64,000 bases of DNA from Terriglobus saanensis SP1PR4 (GTDB lineage: Bacteria; Acidobacteriota; Terriglobia; Terriglobales; Acidobacteriaceae): contig NC_014963.1 of assembly GCF_000179915.2 (NCBI RefSeq), positions 1,798,001-1,862,000 on the forward strand, in the 5' to 3' direction. Each line of letters opens with the position of its first letter. The stretch's first letter is position 1. The position numbers and the translations under genes were made by a program. The notes under the pieces were generated by a model. The model ran no database searches, had not been told where the DNA came from, and was given only the letters and a program-made list of their open reading frames with translations. This document shows positions 41,996 through 51,806 of this stretch, one piece after another.

Positions 41996-43422
41996 GTATG
42001 GGAGCAATCTCGGTTCGTGCCAAGCTCATGCTGCTGTATCTTCTGGTCACCTTTCTTGGGCTCTCCGCGTTTGGAATGCTCTCTTACGGTGCGCTGCGAT
42101 ACTCGCTTCTGCAAGGCAAGAAGACGCATCTGCAGGGGCGTGAAGACAGGCTCATCAGTCTCCTCAGAGAGAACAAAGCGAAGGGTGTAACGCAGCCGTT
42201 GAGCGAGCAGCTCCGGAACTATGCGCTGGTTACCCATGAAGGCAATCTTTTTCACGTGCACACGCTCGATGGCGGCTTCATCTTTCCGATCGAGGACGCC
42301 TCGCACGACTGGGGTCTGCTGGCCGGGCAGAACTGTCAGACAGCAGCTTTCGACTCGATCCTGATCGACGGCAAGCCCGCGATGGTGATGTGCCATCAGA
42401 TCCTGGTCGACGGGCGTGCCGTGCTTCTGCATATCGGCGGGACGCTCGAAGAAGAGCACTACATCCTGCTCAAGTACCGCAACGCACTCTTCCTTTTGAT
42501 GCCCGGGCTGCTCATTCTCTCTTCGGTCTGCGGATACTTTCTCAGCCGCTTTGCGCTCAAGCCGGTCGACCGCGTCACGCGTGCTGCTCTAGGGATCGGT
42601 ATCAGCAATCTCTCCGAGCGGCTCCCTGTGCCGCCAGCCAGGGATGAAATCCAGCGACTCGCCATCGCGTGGAACCAACTGCTCGCAAAGCTGGAAGCGG
42701 CCGTGTCGCGGCTGAGCCAGTTTTCCGCCGACGCCTCCCATGATCTGCGCACCTCGATGACTGTCATGCTCGCCACCGCGCAGCTCTCATTGCGTCGCCC
42801 GCGCAGCGAAGAGGAGTATCGCGATGCGCTCGAAAAGATCGTTACCGAGTGCCGCACCGGATCGACGTTGCTCGACGCGCTTCTTTCGCTCACGCAGAGC
42901 GACAACTTCATGCATGAGTTTGCCTTCAAGAAGATCGACCTCTGCGCCCTTGTCATCAGCGGATGCCGTCGTGTCGAGGATTTGGCCGAGTCCAGCGGGA
43001 TTCTGCTCGACTGGCATCTTCCTACAGAGACCGTTTTCATCGAAGGCGACGACCTTCTTCTCCAGCGGCTCCTCGGCATCCTCCTGGACAACGCCATTCG
43101 TTACACGCCTGTGGACGGCGAGATCCGCGCGGAGGTATCCACGGAAGAGGAGTATGCTCTCGTCGCCGTGCGGGACACAGGCGTCGGCATGACGGAGGAG
43201 GTGCGCCGGCGTGTCTTCGATCGCTTTTACCAAGCTGACCTGCGGGAGCGGAAATCGAGTGCCGGTAGTGGCCTTGGTCTTTCGATCGGACGCTGGATCG
43301 CCGACGCGCACGCCGCCGAGCTCACCGTGCGCAGCACGCCGCTGGAGGGCTCTGTCTTCGAAATCAGGTTCCCCTTAAAAGCCAGTCCGACCACGCAGGA
43401 ATCCATGCTCACGATGAAGTGA
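41992..43422 (+). CDS. Membrane sensor histidine kinase
   Basis: 476 residues. TM1 (KLMLLYLLVTFLGLSAFGML) is followed by a periplasmic sensor domain of about 125 residues and TM2 (ALFLLMPGLLILSSVCGYFL). A HAMP-like linker leads to a HisKA domain with phospho-acceptor H250 in ASHDLRTSM. The HATPase domain has LGILLDNAIRYTP (N box), VRDTGVGM (G1) and SAGSGLGLSIGRWI (G2). The domain order resembles heavy-metal- or phosphate-type sensors, but the periplasmic part gives no ligand clue. It phosphorylates the regulator encoded just upstream. Confidence 0.93.
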   Translation: MSMGAISVRAKLMLLYLLVTFLGLSAFGMLSYGALRYSLLQGKKTHLQGREDRLISLLRENKAKGVTQPLSEQLRNYALVTHEGNLFHVHTLDGGFIFPIEDASHDWGLLAGQNCQTAAFDSILIDGKPAMVMCHQILVDGRAVLLHIGGTLEEEHYILLKYRNALFLLMPGLLILSSVCGYFLSRFALKPVDRVTRAALGIGISNLSERLPVPPARDEIQRLAIAWNQLLAKLEAAVSRLSQFSADASHDLRTSMTVMLATAQLSLRRPRSEEEYRDALEKIVTECRTGSTLLDALLSLTQSDNFMHEFAFKKIDLCALVISGCRRVEDLAESSGILLDWHLPTETVFIEGDDLLLQRLLGILLDNAIRYTPVDGEIRAEVSTEEEYALVAVRDTGVGMTEEVRRRVFDRFYQADLRERKSSAGSGLGLSIGRWIADAHAAELTVRSTPLEGSVFEIRFPLKASPTTQESMLTMK

Positions 43423-43438
43423 GTTTCGCGTGTAGAAA

Positions 43439-43535
43439 TTAAGGTTGCTGATATAAACCTGAAATCAACCTTAAGATCAAGAGCAATCTTCGAAAATTCT
43501 CGGTTCGCACTGCTATTTAACCTTCCTGTAACCTT
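43439..43535 (+). promoter_or_regulatory. OmpR/PhoB-type binding boxes upstream of the phosphatase operon
   Basis: Two signals. An inverted pair TTAAGGTT (43439-43446) and AACCTTAA (43467-43474). A direct pair AACCTT (43519-43524) and AACCTT (43530-43535) spaced 11 bp, one helical turn, as used by OmpR-family regulators. All contain the same AACCTT core and lie 46-142 bases before the acid phosphatase start. Confidence 0.68.
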
Positions 43536-43580
43536 GCCGTCTCCCTACATTCACAAACGACTCCTACTCTCAGTCTCGCA

Positions 43581-44348
43581 ATGAGACAAAACAAAGCTTC
43601 TTTCAGCGTGGTCTTCCTCCTCGCCATCACAGCGGTGTGTGCCTATGCACAATCCGCCAGCCCCAACCCTGCAAAGGCCACGATCGATGTGGCCGTGCAC
43701 AGCAACCTCTATCTCGATCAGGATTCGTTTTCTCTCGATCTCATCCTCCCATCACCCCCGCCGAAGAACTCCGCTATCGCTCTCTCGGAACTCGCGGAGT
43801 TGCACCGGATCGAAGAGAGGCGCACTGCGGAGCAGGTAGCTCAAGCGCAGATCGACGATCGCGAAGAAAGTATCTTTCTATTCGAGTCGGTGATGGGAAA
43901 GCAGTTCAACGCAGACGCGCTCCCGTTGACCTCGGCCCTCTCCAAACGCATTCGCAAGGATGAATCCGCAGCAAGCAGCGGCCTTAAGAGCACGTATCAC
44001 CGTCCACGTCCTTACCAGGCGGATGCCACGTTGCATCCTGTCTGCACCCTTACACAGGAGCCGAACTCATACCCCAGCGGGCACTCTCTCTCCGGCTATC
44101 TGCTTGGCTTCACGCTTATCCAGATGGTGCCGGAGAGGCGCCAGCAGATTCTCGATCGTGCCGACGAGTTCGCGCATAACCGCCTGGTCTGCGGTGTGCA
44201 CTACACCAGCGATACCGAGGCTAGCCGCCGTCTTGCGTATGCCCTCTTCGGCTCTCTCGCGGCATCCCCGCAGTTTCAGAAAGACCTTGCTGCAGCTCGC
44301 ACCGAGACACGCCAGAAGCTTGGCCTGCCGGCGGCAATCAACCGATAA
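43581..44348 (+). CDS. Class A non-specific acid phosphatase (PAP2 superfamily)
   Basis: 255 residues with a signal peptide (FSVVFLLAITAVCAYAQS). The three-part phosphatase signature is complete: K136-x6-R143-P144 (KSTYHRPRP), P165-S-G-H168, and R201-x5-H207-x3-D211 with H207 as the nucleophile-type residue. Class A acid phosphatases (PhoN/PhoC) hydrolyse many organic phosphate monoesters in the periplasm. Its position directly behind the OmpR-type boxes and the two-component genes points to regulated phosphate scavenging. Confidence 0.92.
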   Translation: MRQNKASFSVVFLLAITAVCAYAQSASPNPAKATIDVAVHSNLYLDQDSFSLDLILPSPPPKNSAIALSELAELHRIEERRTAEQVAQAQIDDREESIFLFESVMGKQFNADALPLTSALSKRIRKDESAASSGLKSTYHRPRPYQADATLHPVCTLTQEPNSYPSGHSLSGYLLGFTLIQMVPERRQQILDRADEFAHNRLVCGVHYTSDTEASRRLAYALFGSLAASPQFQKDLAAARTETRQKLGLPAAINR

Positions 44349-44408
44349 AGCGGGCCCACCGCTTGCGATTCACTGCTCTATTCAACGAAGTATTTCCTGG
44401 AGGAACTC

Positions 44409-47117
44409 ATGACACAACCCACTCTGAAACGCTGTGCCGCAGCCTTTCTCCTCTTCGTCTGCGCTTTTGCCCTCCCGGCTATCTCGGGCTATGCCCAGAC
44501 GGCGGCCACCACGCTCTCCGGCGTCGTGACAGACGCGAAGGGCGGCATGCTGGCCGACGTCGTGGTCACGGTGACGGCCACCGACTCGGCAGCCGCCATT
44601 CGAACGACGAAGACGGACGCGCTGGGCCATTTCACGCTTGGCGGTTTCAACACCGGAAACTACACGGTCGAGATCGCAGGCTCGGGTTTCAGGCCGAACC
44701 GTCGCACCATCCGCATCGCTGCCGGACAGGATCAGGATCTGTCTGCATCGCTCGTTGTGGGCGACGTCTCGCAGGAGGTGAATGTCTCGGGGAATGAGGT
44801 AGGATCCATCGCATCGGCTCTTGCGCCGATGGACGCTCTGCTGGATGCGCGCTCTGCACGCACCGAGATCACGCAGCACTTCATTCAGAACTTCACCTCG
44901 CCCATCGCCGATTTTGGCGAGGCCGTCCAGATGTCGCCGGGCACCTTCACCACGAACGGAAACGGTGTCGGTCTCGGTCAGTCCAGCACCTACTTCCGCG
45001 GATTTCCCGATGGCGAGTACGACATTGACTTCGATGGCATCCCCTTTTACGACACCAACACACCGACCCATCACTCGTGGGCCTTCTTTCCTGCCCAGTT
45101 CCTTGGCGGCATCGACTTCGACCGCAGCCCCGGCACAGCCTCCACCATAGGGCCAGCGCCTTTCGGCGGCTCCATCCATTTGCTCTCGAAGAACCTAAGC
45201 CCCATGCAGAACATTCGCGGACAGTTCTCCTATGGCTCCTTCAATACCGCTCTTTACGACGGAGAATATGACTCGGGCGATCTGCTTGGCGGCCATAAGC
45301 TGAACTTCCAGATCGACGTACATCACCTTCAGTCCGACGGCTACCAGACCTTCAATCATCAGACCCGCAACGCAGGCGCCATCAAGATGCAGTACAAGTT
45401 CTCTGATAAGACCTATCTCACCGGTTTCTCCGGCGTGATCCAGCTCGATGCCAACACGCCAAACTTCGCGGCGACGCGCTGCCAGATGTTCGGAGCCGGT
45501 ACGGGGTACACCTGCACCGGGGCCAACGCTTTCTTTGCTGGGGCCGGTATTAACTTCCTTCTTACGGACAATACAGATCCGGTCAACTACCTCGACAATC
45601 AGTACAACAAATACCACGTGCCCACCGATTTCGAGTATGTCGGGCTTCACAGTGAGTTCGGGCATAACTTCATCCTTGACGTAAAGCCCTACACCTATAA
45701 CTACGACAACGGCGAGAAGTTCTCAAACGCCACGCCAATCACAGAAGCAGCCACGATCAATGGTTCGAAGACCTACAACGGCATCGCCATTGCCCCTTGC
45801 AACGTGCCGGTAACCAAGAAAGGTGTAACCGCTCTTCCTTGCGCCGTCGACAAGTACAACAGCTACCGCAAGTATGGAGAGACCTCGAACATCAGCCAGG
45901 TCTCCAGGTTCGGCATCGCGCGTGTAGGCTTCTGGTACGAATGGGCCACTACCAATCGTCACCAGACCCCGAGCGACCCCCTGAACAACTGGGCCAACCA
46001 GGCTCTCTCGAACTTCAACGAGTCGTTCTGGACCAACTCCTACCAGCCCTACTTCGAGTATGAGTTCCATGCGACCCGCCATCTGAACATCACTGCGGGT
46101 ACCAAGTTCTCGCATTACAACATTGCCACCAAGCAGTATGCGGACGACGGCAAAACCATCGGCGGTCTTGGCACGAACAATCCCAACACCTTCATCACCA
46201 ACAGCGGCACTTACTCTGCGTGGTTGCCCTCTATCGATGCCAACTACCGCCTGCGCACCAACTGGTCGGTCTACGGTCAGGTTTCAACCGGAAGCGTCGT
46301 TCCGCCGAGCAAAGTCTTTGACTATGCGCAGAGCGCCACCGGCATTCCGGTGAAGACTCTGCCCAAGCAGCAGCGCTCCACCACCTACCAGACTGGCACC
46401 GTGATCAAGTTGAAGCGCGTGACGCTGGACGCGGACTTTTACCATATTCGCTTTCAGAACAGCTACTCCTCAACCCTCGACTCCAGCGGCGAACCGGTCT
46501 ACTTCCTGCAGCCGAGCTCAATCACCAAGGGCTTTGAGGCGGAGAGCAATCTCTATATCGCGCACGGACTCAGCGTGTATCTCAACGCGTCCGTTGGGCG
46601 TGCCACCTATACCGGTAACCTCAATGTAAGCTGCACCGCCCCGTGCACTGCCGCGCCCATCTCTGTGGCCGCTCCGTCCGGCCTCTGGGTTGCGAGCACG
46701 CCGTCAGACACGGAGACTGAAGGGGTGACCTACCAGCACAAGGGATGGGACCTCGGTCTCTTCAATAAACGTGTCGGTACCTTCTACCAGGACAATGGCG
46801 CCTACCATAATCAGGCCACCATCAACCCCTTCAGCGTCACCAATATGTTCTTCAACTACACCATCCGCTCTGGTGGCCGCTTCGATCAGACAAAGGTCCG
46901 CCTGAGCTTCAACAATCTCTTCAACCAGCACAGCATCACCGCCGATTCGATCACCGGAACCGCTGCGACACAGAACATCGTAGCCAGCGGAGCCAACTAC
47001 GTGGACCCCTTCAACACTGTCGGTCAGACGCCCATCGCTGCGGGAGATAACATCAGCATTCTTCCTGCACGTAGCGTCATGCTGTCGATCACCTTCGGCC
47101 TTTCAACGAAACGGTAA
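44409..47117 (+). CDS. TonB-dependent receptor (locus 2)
   Basis: 902 residues. ATG 44409 follows GGAGGAACTC and a signal peptide (RCAAAFLLFVCAFALPAISG). A carboxypeptidase-regulatory-like domain (TTLSGVVTDAKGGMLADVVV) is followed by a plug (FRGFPDGEYDIDFDGIPFYD) and a beta-barrel ending RSVMLSITFGLSTKR. It is shorter than the other two receptors and lacks the Oar-type LNGR motif, resembling a classical substrate-specific receptor. Placed between two phosphatase genes, it may import an organophosphate or the dephosphorylated product. Confidence 0.87.
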   Translation: MTQPTLKRCAAAFLLFVCAFALPAISGYAQTAATTLSGVVTDAKGGMLADVVVTVTATDSAAAIRTTKTDALGHFTLGGFNTGNYTVEIAGSGFRPNRRTIRIAAGQDQDLSASLVVGDVSQEVNVSGNEVGSIASALAPMDALLDARSARTEITQHFIQNFTSPIADFGEAVQMSPGTFTTNGNGVGLGQSSTYFRGFPDGEYDIDFDGIPFYDTNTPTHHSWAFFPAQFLGGIDFDRSPGTASTIGPAPFGGSIHLLSKNLSPMQNIRGQFSYGSFNTALYDGEYDSGDLLGGHKLNFQIDVHHLQSDGYQTFNHQTRNAGAIKMQYKFSDKTYLTGFSGVIQLDANTPNFAATRCQMFGAGTGYTCTGANAFFAGAGINFLLTDNTDPVNYLDNQYNKYHVPTDFEYVGLHSEFGHNFILDVKPYTYNYDNGEKFSNATPITEAATINGSKTYNGIAIAPCNVPVTKKGVTALPCAVDKYNSYRKYGETSNISQVSRFGIARVGFWYEWATTNRHQTPSDPLNNWANQALSNFNESFWTNSYQPYFEYEFHATRHLNITAGTKFSHYNIATKQYADDGKTIGGLGTNNPNTFITNSGTYSAWLPSIDANYRLRTNWSVYGQVSTGSVVPPSKVFDYAQSATGIPVKTLPKQQRSTTYQTGTVIKLKRVTLDADFYHIRFQNSYSSTLDSSGEPVYFLQPSSITKGFEAESNLYIAHGLSVYLNASVGRATYTGNLNVSCTAPCTAAPISVAAPSGLWVASTPSDTETEGVTYQHKGWDLGLFNKRVGTFYQDNGAYHNQATINPFSVTNMFFNYTIRSGGRFDQTKVRLSFNNLFNQHSITADSITGTAATQNIVASGANYVDPFNTVGQTPIAAGDNISILPARSVMLSITFGLSTKR

Positions 47118-47123
47118 CTCCCG

Positions 47124-47152
47124 GGCCGTGTCTCCTGAAACGTGACACGGCC
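47124..47152 (+). terminator. Hairpin between receptor and histidine phosphatase genes
   Basis: Stem GGCCGTGTC (47124-47132) with GACACGGCC (47144-47152), 11-nt loop. Only a weak T-rich tail follows, so it may act as an attenuator. Confidence 0.5.
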
Positions 47153-47188
47153 TGATTGTCTCTGGTACTGATGAATCAGGAGATCTCC

Positions 47189-47770
47189 ATGCGCTTCTTC
47201 ATCGCCGTGCTCGGTCTTACCCTCTCGTTCGCCGCATCGACTGGTCTTTCCGCGCAACAGAACTATCTCGCGAACAACACCATCCTCATCGTGCGCCACG
47301 CCGAGAAGAGCCCCGAGAGCGGTACTGGCCTCACGCCGCAAGGCGAGAACCGCGCTCAGCTCTACACCACCTACTTCAGGCCCTTCCACGACGGTGGCCT
47401 CAACCTCACGATCGATAGCCTCTACGCCGGAGCTGACTCGAAAAAGAGCTTTCGCCCGCGCCTGACGCTTGAGCCTCTCAGCAAAGCCACTGGCATACCC
47501 CTACATCATGAGATCGGCACCACGGACCCCCAAGCTCTCGTGAACGACCTCAAGACGCACCCCCATGGTCCACACCCTCTGATCGCATGGCGTCATAGTG
47601 AGATTCCCAACCTGATTGCAGCCTTTGGCGGGTCTCCCTCATTGCTTCCCGAGAGCAGGTGGCCCGACGAGACCTACGACTGGGTCGTCGTACTCACGAC
47701 TGGCCCCAGCGCGGAGGTCACCTCTGCCAGGCTCATCCGCGAAGACCTCAAAGTCCCCCTCAAGCGCTAA
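47189..47770 (+). CDS. Exported histidine phosphatase family protein
   Basis: 193 residues with a signal peptide (RFFIAVLGLTLSFAASTGLS). ATG 47189 has AGGAG upstream. The phosphohistidine motif is LIVRHAEKSPESG, with LTPQGENRAQLY after it, and a second histidine lies in IAWRHSEIPNL. The phosphoglycerate-mutase-like superfamily includes phytases and sugar phosphatases. Secretion and the neighbouring acid phosphatase and TonB receptor suggest an extracytoplasmic phosphatase in the same regulon. Confidence 0.85.
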   Translation: MRFFIAVLGLTLSFAASTGLSAQQNYLANNTILIVRHAEKSPESGTGLTPQGENRAQLYTTYFRPFHDGGLNLTIDSLYAGADSKKSFRPRLTLEPLSKATGIPLHHEIGTTDPQALVNDLKTHPHGPHPLIAWRHSEIPNLIAAFGGSPSLLPESRWPDETYDWVVVLTTGPSAEVTSARLIREDLKVPLKR

Positions 47771-47921
47771 CCAGATCGGCCCGGTCGGTATTGCTGGTTT
47801 CGACTAACCGCAGAGTGATTTCTCATCGAGATTTGATGTTGCTTGTCCACGATTGAGCAGTTCTTTACGTTGTCGCACAAGTGCCTGTAATTAATCGTTA
47901 TGAGTCAGACAGAAGGGACCC

Positions 47922-49229
47922 TTACGCGTGCGACAGTTCAACATTCTCTCCTGACGTAACAGTCGGCCGATTCTCTCCGAACACTCGTTCAATCGCGTCG
48001 GCGGCTACGTCCAGCCCTTGGGTCTTTGCAATTACTTTTTTGAAGAAAAGAGCTTTCTTGCGATAGCTCGGGCTCTCCAGCACCTTCTCGATCAATCCTT
48101 GGAGGCCTTCCGACGTAAGGTCCGCTACTTCCACAAATTCACCGACTCCGTGGTACGCAATTCGGGCCGCAACACCCGGTTGGTCATAACCAACGGGAAT
48201 CGCCACCATCGGCACTCCCTGACCCAGCGACTCGAGCGCTGTATTCAGACCGGCATGGGTAATGCAGAGGGCGGCACTCTTCAACAACTCAATCTGAGGG
48301 GCTGTTTTCACTACAATCACATTTGACGGAATTGATCCCAGCTCTTTCACGTTGAGATTCTTGCCGATCGAAAGCACAAGTTGAACGTGTGGCAGCTTTT
48401 CGACTGCGTCAAGAATATTGCGGTAGATCTGGGGCAAGCCATTCACGAGCGTTCCCAGTGACGCATAGATCAAGGGCGCTCCAGTCAGCTTGTCCCATGG
48501 AAACTCCACCGACTCCCGTCCCCCGTCGTCATGAAGCGGACCCGCATAAACAAACTGTTCGGGCCAGGGATTCTCTGGGAAATCGAATTCTTTTGGCGTC
48601 TGCGAAATGATTGCCAGCTTGGAAATCGTTGAAGTAGGGTCATCCCAGTTCATCTCCAGCCCTAGCTTCACAGCATGAGGCTTCGCAGCTTCGATCATCG
48701 GAGCCCAGAGTTGGCCCACCGCACCCAGTACCGCTGTGTTCCTGCTTATGGCTTCGGGAGTCGTCTCGTATGGAAAGCTTACAAAGCATGCGGGCGTTTT
48801 TCCCGAAAAATCCACATGAAGGATGTTCCAGATGTGTACGTAAGGTATGCCCATACTCATCGGGATCATTTCGAGGTAGAAGCAGATGGTGTCGAATACC
48901 ATGGCTTCCACTCCGGTCTCTGCCAACTTTGCTGGCAGGTAAGTTAGACCAGCTTCAACAAGGCTCGGGAACAAATTGTTGCATGAGTAGTCCACTACCT
49001 CCAGGCCATGTCGATGGGCCACTTCGCTAAATTTTTCGGCGATGGAACCCACGGGATATTCTTTCTCAGCAAAAGGGGTAAATTCCAGACCGGCTGCCCG
49101 AGCAAAGGGTTCTACGTCCGGAACGCCAAAAAACACGATCTCATGTCCCCGCGACTGCAGCTTGCGCGCGAGTGCTGTCATCGGATTCAGATGGCCCGAC
49201 AGGGGCATGCTTACAAAACCAATTTTCAT
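47922..49229 (-). CDS. GT1-family glycosyltransferase (MGT/CrtX-like)
   Basis: 435 residues. The N-terminal Rossmann domain begins MKIGFVSMPLSGHLNPMTAL, with the catalytic-type histidine H13. The C-terminal nucleotide-sugar domain has IYASLGTLVNG and ITHAGLNTALESLGQGVPMV followed by PVGYDQPG, the GT1 signature. Related enzymes glycosylate carotenoids, macrolides or sterols with UDP- or dTDP-sugars; the acceptor is not evident. A clean AAGGAG precedes ATG 49229. Isolated gene, convergent with the histidine phosphatase. Confidence 0.9.
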   Translation of the reverse strand: MKIGFVSMPLSGHLNPMTALARKLQSRGHEIVFFGVPDVEPFARAAGLEFTPFAEKEYPVGSIAEKFSEVAHRHGLEVVDYSCNNLFPSLVEAGLTYLPAKLAETGVEAMVFDTICFYLEMIPMSMGIPYVHIWNILHVDFSGKTPACFVSFPYETTPEAISRNTAVLGAVGQLWAPMIEAAKPHAVKLGLEMNWDDPTSTISKLAIISQTPKEFDFPENPWPEQFVYAGPLHDDGGRESVEFPWDKLTGAPLIYASLGTLVNGLPQIYRNILDAVEKLPHVQLVLSIGKNLNVKELGSIPSNVIVVKTAPQIELLKSAALCITHAGLNTALESLGQGVPMVAIPVGYDQPGVAARIAYHGVGEFVEVADLTSEGLQGLIEKVLESPSYRKKALFFKKVIAKTQGLDVAADAIERVFGENRPTVTSGENVELSHA

Positions 49230-49569
49230 CGTTACTCCTTCTTAGTCACGAACCGCCTCTCTCAACTGGCGAGGATCAACCCGCAAGTCCGGCGATACCC
49301 TGTGACCTATCTCATATGACACCCACAATTGTTTTTTTATTCCCTCCATGGAAGGCCAGTAGACTGCGGAGACTGGTCGATTGCGACAAGAGAACATACC
49401 TCAGATGGCTTCCACTCGGTCGGTTAGCAGAGTGGGTACACGAGACCCGAAGCTAGTCGCTCATCTCTATCAAAATGCTGGTGTTGCAGAGGCCGTACGA
49501 GAAATCAGGTATCGCTAGAAACGTTAGATAAAAGGTGACTATCCCCAAAGAGCTTGTCCGCTATTAAAA
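49230..49569. other. Intergenic region, nothing recognised
   Basis: About 340 bases upstream of the glycosyltransferase. Short peptide frames around 49380-49520 (for example a frame ending REIRYR before a stop) could be a decayed gene, but no family is recognisable. The promoter of the glycosyltransferase should lie here. Confidence 0.35.
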
Positions 49570-49600
49570 ACAACGACCGCACCTGGAGTGCGGTCGTTGT
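49570..49600 (-). terminator. Terminator of the M1 peptidase gene
   Basis: 12-bp stem (ACAACGACCGCA with TGCGGTCGTTGT), 7-nt loop. On the minus strand it is followed by TTTTTAATAG. It ends the M1 peptidase transcript. Confidence 0.85.
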
Positions 49601-49630
49601 GCTTGTTCAGGAAGAAGTTGATCTCTACGA

Positions 49631-51670
49631 CTAAGGCTTCGCCGTGTTGTTCGTCCGGTTGCCATCGGGGACACGGTGATCCGGGTCGATGGTTGCTTCG
49701 ACGATCTTCTTCGTGGTGGGCAGGGGCATGTTGTAAGTAGCCTTCTGCATCCAGGTTTCCGCTGGTAGTTTGATCTTCAGGTCGGTGCCGTCGTCGTACT
49801 TGATCTGGATCCACACCGGCAGAACAAGTTGGCCGTTCTGCTCAATGGTGACGTGCGCTCCTTTGGATGGATCGGCCGCATCGTTGTACTTCACGTCCTT
49901 CGCCACCATATCCATGGTCCAGTTGTTCTCATACCAGCCACGCCAGAAGTAACTCAGGTCTTCGCCGCCTTCGCTCTCCATCTCGCGAAAGAAGTCAGAC
50001 GGCGTCGGATGTTTGAAGGCCCAGTCGGAGATGTATTTGCGGAAGGCGCGGTCGAAGATCTCGTGGCCCAGGATCTCTTCGCGCAGCAGATAGAGACCCT
50101 CTGCCGACTTGAAGTAAGTGATGGGATGACGATGCTTTTCACGGATAGCGTCGGCGCGCATCAGGATGGGCGGCGCTTCGGGATCGGTGTTCACCTTGGC
50201 AATCTCATCTGCGGGATAACCACCGCCGGGAGCGTATTCGCCATCGCGCTTCGGACCCCAAATACCATGATTGAACTGGTCGGACTCGTAGATGTCGATG
50301 AAGGTGTTGAAGCCCTCGTCCATCCACGCATCGCGACGCTCGTTGGACTGCACGGTCATGGGGAACCATGTGTGGCCGATCTCGTGCGCTGTCACGACGA
50401 AGAGACCTTTGCCCTTCGAGTTGATTCCGTCGAAGACAAGACCCGGATACTCCATACCGGAAGAGAATCCAGCGACGTTGATGCCGGCGGGGTAAGGATA
50501 GACGTACCAATCCTGCGAGAAGTGCTCCACGGCATCTTTTAGATACTCGGTGCAGCGACCCCAGCCTTCGTCCCCTGCGGCTTCTGCAGGATAGAAGCTC
50601 TCTGCGAGCGCGGTCTTGCCGCCGGGAAGATTCATCTTTGCGGCGTCCCAGATAAACGATGGCGATGCGGAGAAGACTGCGTCGCGCGTGTGGTCCATGT
50701 GGTAGTGCCACGTCAGCGTGCCGTCCTGTTTGGGGCGGCTTGCTGGATCGTGGACTTCGTCCTTCGTACGAATGAAGATCGTCTTGTCGCTCGTGGCGGC
50801 CTGCTTCAGGCGCTCCTGTTGCGTTTTGGTCAAAACCTCCGCGCCATTTACGAGAGCGCCGGTGCCAGCGACCATGTAGTTGGAAGGTACTGTGACATAG
50901 AAGTCATAGTTGCCGAACTCGGTGTAGAACTCATTGCCGAGGAAGGGCTGCGTGTCCCAGCCGTGGAGGTCGTCGTAGACGGCCATGCGCGGATACCACT
51001 GCGCGATGTCATAGATGGGGCCATCCTTTACCTCGCCAACCGACGTGCGTCCGCCCCATGCGCCAGGCACAGTGTAGTGATATTTGATGAGGATTTTGAT
51101 GCTAGCGCCATGAGGCAAGGGCATGGGCAGACTGATGCGTGCGCGGGTGTCACTGATGACATACTCGGCCTTCATCGGCTTCGCGCCTTTGACGGTCGAG
51201 AGCAACTCCATCGACTCGAAGATTGTGCCTTCCGTGTTGATGTTTTCGGCACGCTGGCGGCCGCCGCCGGAGAAGGCACGCGAGCGGGCATCGGCGCGGT
51301 AGGTATTCTGTTAGACCTGCAGCCACAGGCTGTTGAGCGCTCCAGGGCTACGGTTGGTGTAGGTGATGGTCTCGGCGTTCGAGAGGACCTTGGTCGCAGG
51401 GTCGATGCTGGCATGCATCTCGTAGTCAGCCGAGTTCTGCCAGAAAAGGGGATCGGGAGCGCCGTCCGCGCCGCGGTAGGCGTTGACCGGCTGCGGCATG
51501 GTGAATGGCGCAAAGGTCTTCAACGGATCATAGGTGGCGGAACGACCGCCGGTGTCCGGCATCTGCGGGCGGCGGCCCTGTCCCTGCGGCGGTTGTGCGG
51601 CCATGGCTGCGGCGAAAGCAAAGACTACGGCTGCGGCAACAGCGCGGCGCACGACACACGAATGCGTCAT
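49631..51670 (-). pseudogene. M1-family metallopeptidase gene interrupted by an in-frame stop
   Basis: The reading frame runs from ATG 51670 (signal peptide VAAAVVFAFAAAMAAQ) to 49631 in one frame, but a TAA at 51313-51311 falls after LNSLWLQV (residue 119). After it the same frame continues QNTYRADARSRAFSGG through the catalytic zinc motif HEIGH (codons from 50386) and WMDEGFNTF. Without the stop the product would be a 679-residue exported aminopeptidase of normal length. The most economical change is one base, for example GAA to TAA. Restart inside would give a 526-residue protein (from 51211) without a signal peptide. Confidence 0.88.
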
Positions 51671-51806
51671 TAGATCTCCTGCGAGGCAAATTAAACAGAT
51701 GTAGCTGTATCAAAACAGGTAGGGAAGGATCGGGCAAGTTCTCATGCTCGACGCTGATGAAAAGACTTCACATCAACCGGACTCGCGACCTACAATCGAG
51801 GGCGTG

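Noticed and set aside
49405-49470. A tRNA-like string with GGTTAGCAGAGTGGGTA
   Set aside because: No acceptor stem, anticodon arm or T arm can be built around it.
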